Assembly (NCBI RefSeq): GCF_003633685.1
Contig: NZ_RBKT01000001.1
Span: 3,162,001 to 3,226,000, forward strand
DNA from: Micromonospora pisi
GTDB taxonomy: Bacteria; Actinomycetota; Actinomycetes; Mycobacteriales; Micromonosporaceae
DNA length: 64,000 nt
Direction of reading: 5' to 3'
Part shown: piece after piece, positions 17,962 to 28,021 of the stretch
Layout: each line of letters starts with the position of its first letter
Position numbering within the stretch: position 1 is the stretch's first letter
Notes under the pieces: generated by a model
What the model saw: only the letters and a program-made list of their open reading frames with translations
Told to the model about the DNA's origin: nothing
The model's database searches: none
Made by a program: the position numbers and the translations under genes

Positions 17962-20900
17962 GCGCGACGGACAACTCGGCGGAATCGCTGATCGCCGTCA
18001 CCGCCCTGGACTGCCGCTTCCCCTGCGCACCCGACACCGCCGCGTTCTGGGAACTGCTGGTATCCGAGCGCCACGGCCTCACCCGACACACGCTCGGGGA
18101 ACTCGCCGAGCGAGGGGTGCCTCTCCGGCTGCGCGAGCATTCCGCATACGTTCCGGTCGGCGGCGTCATCGACGGTCAGGACCTGTTCGATCCGGAACCG
18201 TTCGGGCTCACCGACACCGAGGCCGCACTCATGGATCCGCAACAGCGGCTGTTCCTCGAAGCCTGCTGGCGCGCCCTCGAAGCGGCCGGGCACGGCAACG
18301 GCATCGGCGCCGGAGCCGTCGGGGTGTTCGCCGGAGCCGCACACAGCGACTACCTCATGCGCAACCTCGCCCACCGCTACAACTCCGCCGCCAGTGATCC
18401 GATCGGCAGCCTCCAGACGGCTATGGCGACCGTCGGGGACTACCTTCCCCTTCAGGTCGCACACCGCCTCGGGCTGACCGGGCCGGCGATCGCCGTCAAC
18501 AGCACCTGCTCCACCTCCCTGGTGGCCGTACATCTGGCCGCCCAGTCGCTGCTGGCCGGCGAATGCGACACGGCGCTGGCCGGGGGCGCGTCGCTGATCG
18601 TTCCACAGGGTCTGGGATACCTGTACGTTCCGGACGGGATCTTCTCCGTCGACGGTCGGGTGCGCACGTTCTCCGCCGACGGCACCGGAATCGTCCACTC
18701 CCAGGGAGTGGGGGTCGCCGTCCTGCGCCGTCTCACCGACGCCCTCGCCGACGGTGACCCGGTGCTGGCGGTGCTGCACGGCTCCGCGGTCAACAACGAC
18801 GGCGCGGACAAGACCGGCTTCACCGCACCCTCCCCACGTGGTCAGGCGCGCGTGATCGCCGAGGCGCTGGCCGTGGCCGGTGTGGACGCCCGACAGATCA
18901 GTTACGTCGAGGCGCACGGCACCGCGACCCGCCTCGGCGATGTCGTGGAGATCGGCGCGTTGCGTCGGGTGTTCGGGGACGAGGGTCCGGCCTGGTGCGC
19001 CGTCGGCTCGGTGAAGAGCAACATCGGGCACGCCAACTCCGCCGCCGGCATCGCCGGATTCGCCAAGACCGTGCTCGCCCTGCACCACGGAGTTCTCCCC
19101 GCCTCGCTGGACGCCGAGCCGCTCAACCCACAACTGCACCTGGACGGCTCACCGTTCACCGTCGCCCGCCGGACCACGGACTGGCCCGGGCCGCGCTACG
19201 CCGGCGTCAGCTCGTTTGGCATTGGGGGTACGAACTGCCACATGGTGCTCGGCAGCGCACCCGCCGGGTCCGCCTCCGAACCCGATCCGCGCCCGCAGCT
19301 GACACTGCTCTCCGCCAACAGCGACGCGGCCCTGGCCGTCACCGTCACGGCGACCACGGACGCGCTGGATGCGGCTGCGGCAACGCCGGCCGACGTCGCG
19401 TACACCCTGCATCAGGGCCGGGTGGCTCGGCCGTACCGCGCCGCGGCGGTCCTCACCGGAAACGGTGTCACCGACCGGACCGCCCTGGCCACGGCGGCAC
19501 GCCGTGCGGTCGGGACGGTCGCTCCTCGGATCGTGCTCGTCTTCCCCGGCGGCGGTGCCCAATACCCGGGCATGGGGCGCGAGCTGATGGCGGACGAGCC
19601 GGAGTTCGGCCACACCGTACGGGAGTGCGCGGCGCTGTTCGACGAATCCGGCCAGCCCCGGCTGGTCGACCTGATCCGGGCCGACCGCGACGACCAGGTC
19701 GCACTGCGGCTCGTCCGTGATCCGGCGTACGGCCTGCCCGCGCTGTTCACCGTCTCCCTCGCCACCGCCCGGGTCCTCGCCCGGTGGGGCGTACGACCGG
19801 ACGTGGTGGTGGGTCACAGCCTCGGCGAGTACGTGGCAGCGGTGGTCGCCGGCGCACTGTCACTCGCGGACGCCGCTGCCCTGGTCCGCGTGCGGTCGCG
19901 GGGGATGTCCCGGACCGCCGGACAAGGCGCCATGCTCGCCGTGCCGCTGCCCGAGCCCGACGTGGCGGCGCTGTTGGCCGACCACCCGGAACTGGATCTC
20001 GCCGCCGTGAACGCACCCGGTTCCTGTGTGGTCTCCGGGCCCGAGCCGGCGGTGGCCGCACTGGAGGCGCGACTGGCTGCGGACGGCCCGGCGCCCACCC
20101 GCCTGCGGCTGGACGCTGCCGCCCACTCACGACTCGTCGACCCGGTCCTGCCGGAGCTGCGCGCGGCTGCCTCGGCGGTGGACGCGCGGACACCGGTGGT
20201 GCCGCTGGCCACCACCCTCACCGGCGGCTTCCTCGTCGACCCGCCCGGCGCTGACCACTGGGTACCGCACCTGCGGTCGGTGGTGCGCTTCTCCGACACG
20301 CTGACCACCGCCATCGGCGACGGGCCAGCCGTCGTCGTACAGGTCGGCCCCGGGGGCGGTCTGCTACAACTCGCCCGTCAACAACAAACGACGAACCTGG
20401 TGGCGACCGTCGCCACCTTCCCCGAGCCGGACGAACCGGGCGGCGAACGCGCAGCGCTGCTGACCGCCGCCGGTGAACTCTGGACCCGGGGTGTCGAGAT
20501 CACGGCCGAGGCGCTGCATCGGCCCGGCCGGCGCAGGGTTGCCCTGCCCGGCCACCCGTTCAACCGGCGCCGGCTGTGGATCGACCCGCCCGAACCCGAG
20601 GCCGGACCCGTAGCGGACACGCCCGACGAGGACGAACCCTTCCAACTGCCGGTTTGGCAGCGCACACCCGTGCCGGACGGCCCATCGGTCGTCGCGGGTC
20701 GGTGGCTGGTCGACGGCCCCGAGGACAACCCCCTGATCGGCGCGGTACGGGCACACCTGTCCGCGCTGGGAGCCCAGACAATGGACCGCGCCGAGGTCTC
20801 CGCAGACCCGACGGTCCCCTGTGCCGGTGTGGTCGTACTCGACCTTGCCCCGGACGGTGACGACCCCGCCGACCGGGTGACCGAGGGCGTACTTCGGCAT

Positions 20901-23900
20901 GCCGAGCTGGCTCGCCTCACCGCCGCCTGGGCGCACGAAACGTGCCTGCTGCACGTGACCGGTAGCGCTCAGCACGTGGAAAGCACGGACCAGCCGAGTC
21001 CGGCCGGCGCGGCAGGCACCGCCGTACCCCGGATCCTGGCTCAGGAATTCCCCGGTCTGCGCTGGCGCAACATCGACCTGCCGGCGGCCGGGTCGCCGGC
21101 CGAGCTGGCCCGCAGGGTGGGCGAGGAGGCGGCGGACCTGATGGCCGGCGGCCGGACCGGGATGGAGGTGGCGCTGCGCGGCGACCACCGTTGGCTGCGC
21201 ACCCTGACCCCGTGGCGTCCACAGACCCGCGAACCGAGGGTAGGCACGAAAGCGGGCACCGCCGTGCTCGTCGGTGGGCTCGGCGACGTCGGTCTCACCA
21301 TGGCCGAACACCTGGCCGAACGGGGTTGGCGGGTCGTCGTCACCGGCCGCACCGGACTCGCCCCCGACCCGGTGCCGGGCAGCCCGGCGGCGGACCGGAT
21401 CGCGGCGGTCCGACGCTTGACCGAACGGGGTCTGCCGGTGGAGGTACGGGCGGTCGACGCCGGGGATCCGGCCGCCACCGCGGCGTTGCTGTGGGACGTC
21501 GTCGATCGGTTCGGCGGGGTGGATCTCGTGGTGCACGGCGCGGGCGTGGTGGCCTCGACCGCGGTCGTTCCGCTACGGGCCGTCGATCCCGAGGTGGCAC
21601 GTGACCACGCGCGGGCCAAGGTCTCGGCCGCCGTGGCCCTGCGGCGAGCCCTGGCAGAGCTGCCCGAGCACACCCGCCCGGCCACCGTACTGCTGATGTC
21701 ATCGGCGACGACCCTGGTCGGCGGCCTGGGGTTGGCTCCGTACGCCGCCGCCAACCGCTACCTCGACGCGCTGGCGGAACGGACAGGCACGGACGGCCGT
21801 ACGGTCTGGGTCAGCGCGGCCTGGGACGGCTGGCGGGTCGGCCCGGGCGGCACCGACCGGGCCGTCGCCTCCCGACACTCGATCGGGCGACGAGACGGCA
21901 TGCGCTCACTGGACCGTCTGCTCGCCCTGGCCGGGCACGGGCGGGCCCCCGCGCTGGTCGCGGTCTCCCCCGCCGACCTGCGTCCCCGTCTCGCCGGCGG
22001 GCAGACCGACGTACAGCGGACCACCGCAGCCGTCGGCCAGGACGGCCCGGCCGATGGCAGTGCCCCCCGTGACGACGCGGAAGCGACCCTCGCCAAGGTC
22101 TGGTCGGAGCTGCTCGGATTCGAGGTGTCCGACCGGGACGCCGACTTCTTCGCCCTCGGCGGGCACTCCCTGCTCGCCACCCGGATGCTGGCCCGGCTCC
22201 GTGACGAGCACGGCGTCCAGCTACGGCTGCAGGACCTGCTGTCGCGGCCGACCGTCGCGTCGCTGGCCGCACTGGTGGCAGCGGCCAACCGACCGTCCCC
22301 GACGCCGGCCGCTGGTTTCTCGGCGCAGACGGACGTGGACGCCGTCGGCACGGACTCCGACGCCGCCGGGCCGGACCCGGACGGGCCACGGGAGTTTCCG
22401 CTGACCCGGGTGCAGCACGCGTACTGGGTCGGCGGGTCCGGCGGTTACCGGCTGGGTGACGTGCCGTGCTCGTTCCACCTCGAACACGACTGCCCGGGGC
22501 TGGACACTGCCCGGTACGAGCAAGCCTGGAACGCCGTGATCGCCCGGCACCCGATGCTCCGCGCGATCATCACCCCCGAGGGCCGCAACCGGATCCTCGA
22601 CCGGGTGCCCCGGTACCGCATCCGGGTACGGGACCTCTCCGCGCTCGACGAACCCGCCCGGCTGGAGAAGCTGACCCGGACCAGGGAGGAGATGGTCGGG
22701 CGGGAACCGCGCCCGGGCCGGTGGCCGCTGGTCGACATCCGCGCCGCGCGGCTACCCGGCGGAATCGTCCGCCTGTTCGTCAACGTTGACGTGCTCGTCT
22801 GCGACACCGCCAGCTTCCTGCTCTGGGACCGCGAGGTCCGCGCCCTCTACGAGGACCCGGACGCCCCGCTCCCACGGGTGGGTACGACCTTCGCCGCGTG
22901 CGTCGCCGCCCTGGAACAACGCGCCCAGGGCCCGGAGCGGGACCGGGCGGCGGCCTACTGGCGCGATCGACTCGATCGTCTTCCCGGGGCGCCCGGCCTC
23001 CCGGTCCGGCCAGCCGAACCGGGGACCCGCCCCCGGTTCGGCCGACGCACCGCCCGGTTGGACCCGCCGCAGTGGCAGGCGCTACGAGCGGAGACCGCCC
23101 GACGTGGTCTCACCCCGACCGCCGTCCTGCTCGCCGCGTACGCGGACGCGTTGGCCGCCTGGTCCGGACAGGGACGATTCGCCATCACTCTCACCCTGTT
23201 CGACCGCCCGCAGGTGCATCCGGACGTCAACCTGGTCGTCGGGGACTTCACGTCCCTGCTGCTGCACGAGGTGGACCGGTCCCGTCCCGGGACGTTCGCC
23301 GGCGACGCGGCCGACGCGCAGCGGACGCTCTTCCGCGATCTGGACCACCGCGAGTTCTCCGCCCTGGAACTGCTGGCCGAGAAGTCCGCGCGCACCGGCC
23401 GGACCGAGTCGGTACCGGTGGTGTTCACCAGCGCCCTGGGGTTGACCGACCCGCTCGGCGGCGAGCACGACCTGGACTGGATGGGCGCACCCGTGTACGG
23501 CGTGAGCAGTACGCCGCAGACCTGGCTGGATCATCAGGTGATCGAGCAGCACGGCGCCCTGCTCCTGCAGTGGGACGTGTTGGAGAACGTCCTGCCGGCC
23601 GACGAGGCGGACCAGGCGTTCGCCGCCTACGTCGAGCGGGTCCGACGACTGGCCTCCGACGTCGAGGCATGGGAGGCACCACGGCAGGCGCGGACCGTAC
23701 CCACGCCACAGGTCGACGCCCGGACGGGTCAGGGTGAGACGGCGCTGCTGCTCCGCGCCGGCACCGCGAAGGCGCCGCTGTTCCTGATCCACCCCTCCGG
23801 CGGTGACGTGCTCTGCTACGGCGAACTCGCCCGGCTGCTCACCGACGATCGGCCGATCGTCGGTCTCACCGATCCGGCGCTCACCGGAGGCGTCGGACCG

Positions 23901-24605
23901 ACGGACATCCCCGCCCTCGTCGACCACTACCTGGACACGGTTCGCGCGTACCAGCCGCACGGGCCCTACCTGCTCGGCGGTTGGTCGATGGGCGGAACGC
24001 TGGCCCACGAGATGGCCTGTGTCCTGGAGCGGCGCGGTGAGCGCACGGACCTCCTGTTCATGATCGATTCCAACACCCCGGACCGGATCAGGCCCCTACA
24101 CGGTCAGGGGGCGCCAGAAGCGGTCGCCGCCCTGCGCTACCTGCACTCGCTCGAGGCGTTCCTCGACCTGGACCTCGTAGGCGGTGCGCGGGACGGGGCC
24201 GGACTGCTCACCGGAACCAGTGACGAGATCCGAAATGCCGTCACCGAGCGGCTGCGCCACGTCGGCCTGCTGAACCGGCGGGACACCGCCGACCTCCGGC
24301 TGCGGGTCTTCGAACGTCACCTGCGGGCGCTCGGCGAGCACCACGCGGGCCACCTGCACGATCCCGCCACCCGGCTGCTCCTCGTCCGGGCCGCGCTGCC
24401 GTCACCGCGCAACAGCGGCGTCGGCATGGGTGTCGACGACGCACCAGACCTGCCCGGCCTCGGCTGGCCCGGTCACGTACGCGGGCCGCTCGACGAAGTC
24501 GTCGTCGAGGGTCACCACTACTCGCTCCTCACCGGGGACGCCGCCAAGACGATCGCCGGACTCCTGGACCAGACCCTCGCGGCACTGCCAAGTCCGCTCC
24601 AGTAA
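17958..24605 (+). CDS. Hybrid PKS-NRPS: KS-AT-KR-ACP-Cy-TE
   Basis: A 2215-residue synthase with AGGAGG 7 bases before ATG 17958. Domains and active residues: KS (Cys184 in NSTCSTSLVAV; EAHGTAT; KSNIGHANSA); AT (Ser621 in GHSLGEY); KR (Rossmann GGLGDVG at about 1106; SSA and Tyr1262-AAAN, so likely active); ACP (Ser1404 in LGGHSLL); Cy (DVLVCD 1611-1616; VVFTSALGL); thioesterase (Ser2010 in GWSMGG). It extends the chain by one malonate unit, reduces the ketone, adds a heterocycle and releases the product. It resembles yersiniabactin HMWP1 but has neither of the embedded methyltransferases, and there is no carrier domain between the Cy and the TE. A carrier in trans (perhaps from the 32362-34347 protein) must present the last Cys. 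Confidence 0.92.
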   Translation: MSATDNSAESLIAVTALDCRFPCAPDTAAFWELLVSERHGLTRHTLGELAERGVPLRLREHSAYVPVGGVIDGQDLFDPEPFGLTDTEAALMDPQQRLFLEACWRALEAAGHGNGIGAGAVGVFAGAAHSDYLMRNLAHRYNSAASDPIGSLQTAMATVGDYLPLQVAHRLGLTGPAIAVNSTCSTSLVAVHLAAQSLLAGECDTALAGGASLIVPQGLGYLYVPDGIFSVDGRVRTFSADGTGIVHSQGVGVAVLRRLTDALADGDPVLAVLHGSAVNNDGADKTGFTAPSPRGQARVIAEALAVAGVDARQISYVEAHGTATRLGDVVEIGALRRVFGDEGPAWCAVGSVKSNIGHANSAAGIAGFAKTVLALHHGVLPASLDAEPLNPQLHLDGSPFTVARRTTDWPGPRYAGVSSFGIGGTNCHMVLGSAPAGSASEPDPRPQLTLLSANSDAALAVTVTATTDALDAAAATPADVAYTLHQGRVARPYRAAAVLTGNGVTDRTALATAARRAVGTVAPRIVLVFPGGGAQYPGMGRELMADEPEFGHTVRECAALFDESGQPRLVDLIRADRDDQVALRLVRDPAYGLPALFTVSLATARVLARWGVRPDVVVGHSLGEYVAAVVAGALSLADAAALVRVRSRGMSRTAGQGAMLAVPLPEPDVAALLADHPELDLAAVNAPGSCVVSGPEPAVAALEARLAADGPAPTRLRLDAAAHSRLVDPVLPELRAAASAVDARTPVVPLATTLTGGFLVDPPGADHWVPHLRSVVRFSDTLTTAIGDGPAVVVQVGPGGGLLQLARQQQTTNLVATVATFPEPDEPGGERAALLTAAGELWTRGVEITAEALHRPGRRRVALPGHPFNRRRLWIDPPEPEAGPVADTPDEDEPFQLPVWQRTPVPDGPSVVAGRWLVDGPEDNPLIGAVRAHLSALGAQTMDRAEVSADPTVPCAGVVVLDLAPDGDDPADRVTEGVLRHAELARLTAAWAHETCLLHVTGSAQHVESTDQPSPAGAAGTAVPRILAQEFPGLRWRNIDLPAAGSPAELARRVGEEAADLMAGGRTGMEVALRGDHRWLRTLTPWRPQTREPRVGTKAGTAVLVGGLGDVGLTMAEHLAERGWRVVVTGRTGLAPDPVPGSPAADRIAAVRRLTERGLPVEVRAVDAGDPAATAALLWDVVDRFGGVDLVVHGAGVVASTAVVPLRAVDPEVARDHARAKVSAAVALRRALAELPEHTRPATVLLMSSATTLVGGLGLAPYAAANRYLDALAERTGTDGRTVWVSAAWDGWRVGPGGTDRAVASRHSIGRRDGMRSLDRLLALAGHGRAPALVAVSPADLRPRLAGGQTDVQRTTAAVGQDGPADGSAPRDDAEATLAKVWSELLGFEVSDRDADFFALGGHSLLATRMLARLRDEHGVQLRLQDLLSRPTVASLAALVAAANRPSPTPAAGFSAQTDVDAVGTDSDAAGPDPDGPREFPLTRVQHAYWVGGSGGYRLGDVPCSFHLEHDCPGLDTARYEQAWNAVIARHPMLRAIITPEGRNRILDRVPRYRIRVRDLSALDEPARLEKLTRTREEMVGREPRPGRWPLVDIRAARLPGGIVRLFVNVDVLVCDTASFLLWDREVRALYEDPDAPLPRVGTTFAACVAALEQRAQGPERDRAAAYWRDRLDRLPGAPGLPVRPAEPGTRPRFGRRTARLDPPQWQALRAETARRGLTPTAVLLAAYADALAAWSGQGRFAITLTLFDRPQVHPDVNLVVGDFTSLLLHEVDRSRPGTFAGDAADAQRTLFRDLDHREFSALELLAEKSARTGRTESVPVVFTSALGLTDPLGGEHDLDWMGAPVYGVSSTPQTWLDHQVIEQHGALLLQWDVLENVLPADEADQAFAAYVERVRRLASDVEAWEAPRQARTVPTPQVDARTGQGETALLLRAGTAKAPLFLIHPSGGDVLCYGELARLLTDDRPIVGLTDPALTGGVGPTDIPALVDHYLDTVRAYQPHGPYLLGGWSMGGTLAHEMACVLERRGERTDLLFMIDSNTPDRIRPLHGQGAPEAVAALRYLHSLEAFLDLDLVGGARDGAGLLTGTSDEIRNAVTERLRHVGLLNRRDTADLRLRVFERHLRALGEHHAGHLHDPATRLLLVRAALPSPRNSGVGMGVDDAPDLPGLGWPGHVRGPLDEVVVEGHHYSLLTGDAAKTIAGLLDQTLAALPSPLQ

Positions 24606-24638
24606 CCGCTCCGCCCCTCCTAGCCGATGGAAGAACCG

Positions 24639-26195
24639 ATGTACATACCTCTCCGGTCCCGCCGCGCGCGGCACGGACTGCTGCCGCTTGCCATCACCGC
24701 CGCCCTGCTGCTGGCCGGCTGCGGCGCCGACAACACGACCAGCGGTTCGACCGGCGGATCGGGCGCGCCCGTCGACGGCGGCACCCTGCGCTACGTCGTA
24801 CCGGGTTCGCCGGCCACCGCGAGCAACGACCCGCACGGCGGACTCGGCAACGAGTCGGACCTCATGCGCTTCGCCCTGACCTACGACGTGCTCACCGTCC
24901 CCGGCGCCGACGGCAGCCCGCAGCCGCGCCTCGCCCAGTCGTGGGAGCCGAACCAGACCCTGAACCGGTGGACGTTCCGGCTGCGCGACGACGCGAAGTT
25001 CACCGACGGCCGGCCGGTCCGCTCCCGGGACGTGCTGTACTCGCTGACCCGGATCGCGGACAAGGCCGCCGAGAACTACGGCCGGCTCGCCGACTTCGAC
25101 ATGGCAGCGGCCACCGCACCGGACGACCACACGGTGGTCCTGGCGACCCGGTCCCCGATGGCCGAAGCCCCGAAGGCGCTGGAGTCGATCAGCTTCGTGG
25201 TGCCCGACGGCAGCGCCGACTTCTCCGCCCCGATCCCCGGCTCCGGACCGTTCCGGGTGACCGAGACCGACGCCCAGACCGCCGTGCTCACCCGCAACGA
25301 CAGCTGGTGGGGTGAACGGCCCCACCTGGACCGGATCGAGATCCGGGCGGTCGCCGACCCACAGGCGCGTGCCGCCGCCGTCACCTCAGGTCAGGCCGAC
25401 GTCGCCGGCAGTGTCAGCCCGGCGGCCGTCAAGACCGTCGAGGCCGGGGGCCGGGCCCAGGTCGTGCGCCGCCAGGGCGTCACCGAATACCCGATCATCA
25501 TGCGGCTGGACACCGCTCCCTTCGACGACCCGAAGGTGCGCGAGGCGTTCAAACTCGCCGCCGACCGTCAGGCGCTCGTCGACACGGTGTTCCTCGGCTA
25601 TGGCCAGATCGCCAACGACCTGCCCACCCCGTACGACCCGTCGTACCCGAAGGGACTGACCCAGCGCACCCGGGACCTGGACCGGGCCAGGGATCTGCTC
25701 ACGCAGGCCGGTCACGCCGAAGGGCTGAAGCTCACCCTGCACACCACCACGTCGTACCCCGGCATGGACACCGCGGCCACCCTCTACGCCAACCAACTCG
25801 CCGACATCGGTGTGCGGGTCGAGGTGAAGGTGGAGCCCGCCGACACCTACTGGACGAACATCTACGCCAAGAAGGACTTCTACGTCGGTTACTACGGGGG
25901 CATCTCCTTCCCTGACCTGGTACGCGTCGGCCTGCTGGCCGCCTCCCCGACCAACGAGACCGCCTGGCGCAACGCCACCTTCGACGCCGAGTTCAACGCC
26001 GCCATGGGGATCCTCGACCCGGCCCAGCGCAACGCCCGGCTCGCCGCCATCCAGCAGGACCTGTGGCGCGACGGCGGGTACGTGGTGTGGGGTGTCGGGG
26101 ACGGGCTGGACCTGACCGGCACCGGTGTGCACGACCTGCCCAACGGGCCCGGCTTCCAGCGGATGTTCATCGAACGTGCCTGGAAGGCGAAGTGA
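24639..26195 (+). CDS. Extracytoplasmic solute-binding lipoprotein, family 5 (peptide/nickel type)
   Basis: A 518-residue lipoprotein with lipobox LLAGC near residue 31. ATG 24639 is preferred (GGAAG 5 bases before it); ATG 24627 in the same frame is possible. The mature part is a family 5 binding protein: GGTLRYVVPGSPATASNDPH at the start, LAQSWEPNQTLNRWTFRLRD, ARFTDGRPV-like motif (KFTDGRPVRSRDVLYSL), and PFDDPKVREAFKLAADRQAL. This family binds peptides, nickel and metal chelates of small ligands. Placement inside the synthase operon suggests it captures the metal-loaded product for re-import. Confidence 0.88.
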   Translation: MYIPLRSRRARHGLLPLAITAALLLAGCGADNTTSGSTGGSGAPVDGGTLRYVVPGSPATASNDPHGGLGNESDLMRFALTYDVLTVPGADGSPQPRLAQSWEPNQTLNRWTFRLRDDAKFTDGRPVRSRDVLYSLTRIADKAAENYGRLADFDMAAATAPDDHTVVLATRSPMAEAPKALESISFVVPDGSADFSAPIPGSGPFRVTETDAQTAVLTRNDSWWGERPHLDRIEIRAVADPQARAAAVTSGQADVAGSVSPAAVKTVEAGGRAQVVRRQGVTEYPIIMRLDTAPFDDPKVREAFKLAADRQALVDTVFLGYGQIANDLPTPYDPSYPKGLTQRTRDLDRARDLLTQAGHAEGLKLTLHTTTSYPGMDTAATLYANQLADIGVRVEVKVEPADTYWTNIYAKKDFYVGYYGGISFPDLVRVGLLAASPTNETAWRNATFDAEFNAAMGILDPAQRNARLAAIQQDLWRDGGYVVWGVGDGLDLTGTGVHDLPNGPGFQRMFIERAWKAK

Positions 26196-27148
26196 TCGCA
26201 CGCCGACTCGCCCGTACGGCGCTGCTGGTCCTCGCTGCCACCGCCGTGGTCTTCGCCGCCACCGAGGTGCTGCCAGGAGACGCGGGGACGTTGCGGGACC
26301 CCGGCCGGGCGTCACCGGAGCAGGTCGCGCAGGCGCGCGACGAACTCGGCCTGGACCAACCGGTGGCGGTGCGGTACCTGCGGTGGCTGGGCGGGCTGCT
26401 CCGGGGCGACCTGGGCCGGTCGCTGAGCAGTGACCGGCCGGTCAGTGACCTGCTCGGCCAGCGCCTGCCCGCCACGGCCAGCCTGGTCGCCGCCGCGCTG
26501 GTCGTGACGGTCCTGCTCACCGCGGCCGGTCTGCTGGTCGCGCACCTGCGTCGGGGCCGGGGCGGGACGCTCGCCGCCGGGCTCGCCGCGGTGCCGCAGG
26601 CCGTCTACGCGGCGGCTCTGGGCGCGGTGCTGTCCGGGATGTTGGGTTGGCTTCCCGCCGTGTCCCTGCTCCCACCGGGCGGACACCCGTGGCAGGAGCC
26701 GCAGGTGCTGGTCCTGCCGGCGCTGACCCTGGCGCTGCCGTCGGCCGCGTTCGCCTGCACCCTGCTCCGCGGCGCGCTCACCGACACCCTGCACCGGCCG
26801 CACGTGGTCGACGCGTACCGGCGGGGCCTGTCACCGTCACTGGTTCTGCGCCGGCACGTACTGCCGTTCCTGCTGGTGCCCATGATCCAGGTGCTGGTCC
26901 TGACCACCGGGTGGCTGGTGGCCGGAACCGCACTGGTGGAGACGGTCTACGGCTTCCCTGGCCTCGGCGGGCTGCTCGTCTCCGCGGTGGCGGTGCGTGA
27001 CGTGCCGGTGGTGCAGGGCGCTGCGCTGATCCCGATCGCCACGGTGCTGGTCGGAATGCTGCTCGCCGACCTCGCCGCCGCGACAGTGCATCGGACCGCC
27101 GGTCCCGCTACTCGCCGGCCGGTCGAGCTTACGGTTGGCGTGCCGTGA
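26192..27148 (+). CDS. ABC transporter permease (DppB/NikB type)
   Basis: A 318-residue permease starting at GTG 26192, overlapping the previous stop (GTGA). N-terminal helix ALLVLAATAVVFAATEVLPG, the periplasmic ERAREELGLDQP-type block (QVAQARDELGLDQPVAVRYL), and then five further membrane segments. The EAA-like loop is near HVVDAYRRGLSPSLVLRRHV, and ETVYGFPGLGGLLVSAV is the family's conserved C-terminal motif. It pairs with the next permease to form the channel for the family 5 binding protein. Confidence 0.88.
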   Translation: MIARRLARTALLVLAATAVVFAATEVLPGDAGTLRDPGRASPEQVAQARDELGLDQPVAVRYLRWLGGLLRGDLGRSLSSDRPVSDLLGQRLPATASLVAAALVVTVLLTAAGLLVAHLRRGRGGTLAAGLAAVPQAVYAAALGAVLSGMLGWLPAVSLLPPGGHPWQEPQVLVLPALTLALPSAAFACTLLRGALTDTLHRPHVVDAYRRGLSPSLVLRRHVLPFLLVPMIQVLVLTTGWLVAGTALVETVYGFPGLGGLLVSAVAVRDVPVVQGAALIPIATVLVGMLLADLAAATVHRTAGPATRRPVELTVGVP

Positions 27149-27945
27149 CACGACGTTCGCGATGGGACACGGTCACGCCGGTCGTGGCACTGGCGGTGGT
27201 CGCGCTGGCCATGCTGGGCCGGCACCTCGCCCCACACGACCCCGAGCAACCGCTGACCATGCCCTGGTCCACGCCCTCGGCACGGCTGCCACTCGGTGCC
27301 GACGCGCTCGGTCGCGACGTCCTCTCCCGGGTCGTCGCCGGCGGCGCACACCTACTCGGGGTCGCTCTCGCCGCCGCCGTGACAGCGCTCCTGATCGGAG
27401 TCACGCTCGGGCTGCTCGCGGGCTGGTGGCCAACCCGGGCGGGCCGTGTCGTGCACTGGCTCGGGGACCTGCTGCTGGCCGTACCCGCACTGATCCTCGC
27501 CCTGGTACTGGCGGTGGCTCTACCGGGCGCGACGGCGGTCGTGGTCGCCTCCGTACTCAGCGGTGCGCCGCTCACCGCCCGCGTGGTGGCAGCACAGTGC
27601 GTCGCCGTACGTGACAGCGGCTACCTGCACGCCGCCGTCGAGCGCGGTGAACGTGGCCCGGCCATCCTCGTACGGGAACTCCTACCGGCGTTGAGCGGCC
27701 TGGTCGCGGCGGATGCGGGTTTGCGCCTGATCACCGCACTGCAACTGGCGACCACACTCGCCGTCCTCGGCTTCGGCCCCCAGCCCCCGAACCCCGACTG
27801 GGCGTTGATGCTCAGCGAGAACCTGCCCGGCGCCGCACTCAACCCGGCGGCACTGCTGGCGCCCGCCGTGCCGTTGGCGTTGTGCGCCCTGCTGTTCGCC
27901 GCCGCGGCACGCGCGGCGGGGCGCCGACTGGAGGGCGTGACGTGA
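27145..27945 (+). CDS. ABC transporter permease (DppC/NikC type)
   Basis: A 266-residue permease starting at GTG 27145, overlapping the previous stop. It shows the DppC-type opening (HLAPHDPEQPLTMPWSTPSA, LPLGADALGRDVLSRVVAGG), several hydrophobic helices, and the EAA-like loop RDSGYLHAAVERGERGPAIL. The end (NPDWALMLSENLPGAALNPA) is the family motif GFGxQPPxPDWG in variant form. It is the second subunit of the importer. Confidence 0.88.
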   Translation: MTRRSRWDTVTPVVALAVVALAMLGRHLAPHDPEQPLTMPWSTPSARLPLGADALGRDVLSRVVAGGAHLLGVALAAAVTALLIGVTLGLLAGWWPTRAGRVVHWLGDLLLAVPALILALVLAVALPGATAVVVASVLSGAPLTARVVAAQCVAVRDSGYLHAAVERGERGPAILVRELLPALSGLVAADAGLRLITALQLATTLAVLGFGPQPPNPDWALMLSENLPGAALNPAALLAPAVPLALCALLFAAAARAAGRRLEGVT

Positions 27946-28021
27946 GGGGTAGGAGCGGACACCTGATCGTGCTCAGCGCGGCGGCACCGCATAGCGGTAC
28001 CCGCCGAAACGGAGCGCCCTC

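Noticed and set aside
17187-19139. A 650-codon minus-strand frame opposite the NRPS/PKS junction
   Set aside because: Low-complexity translation without motifs; plus strand carries complete KS and carrier domains.
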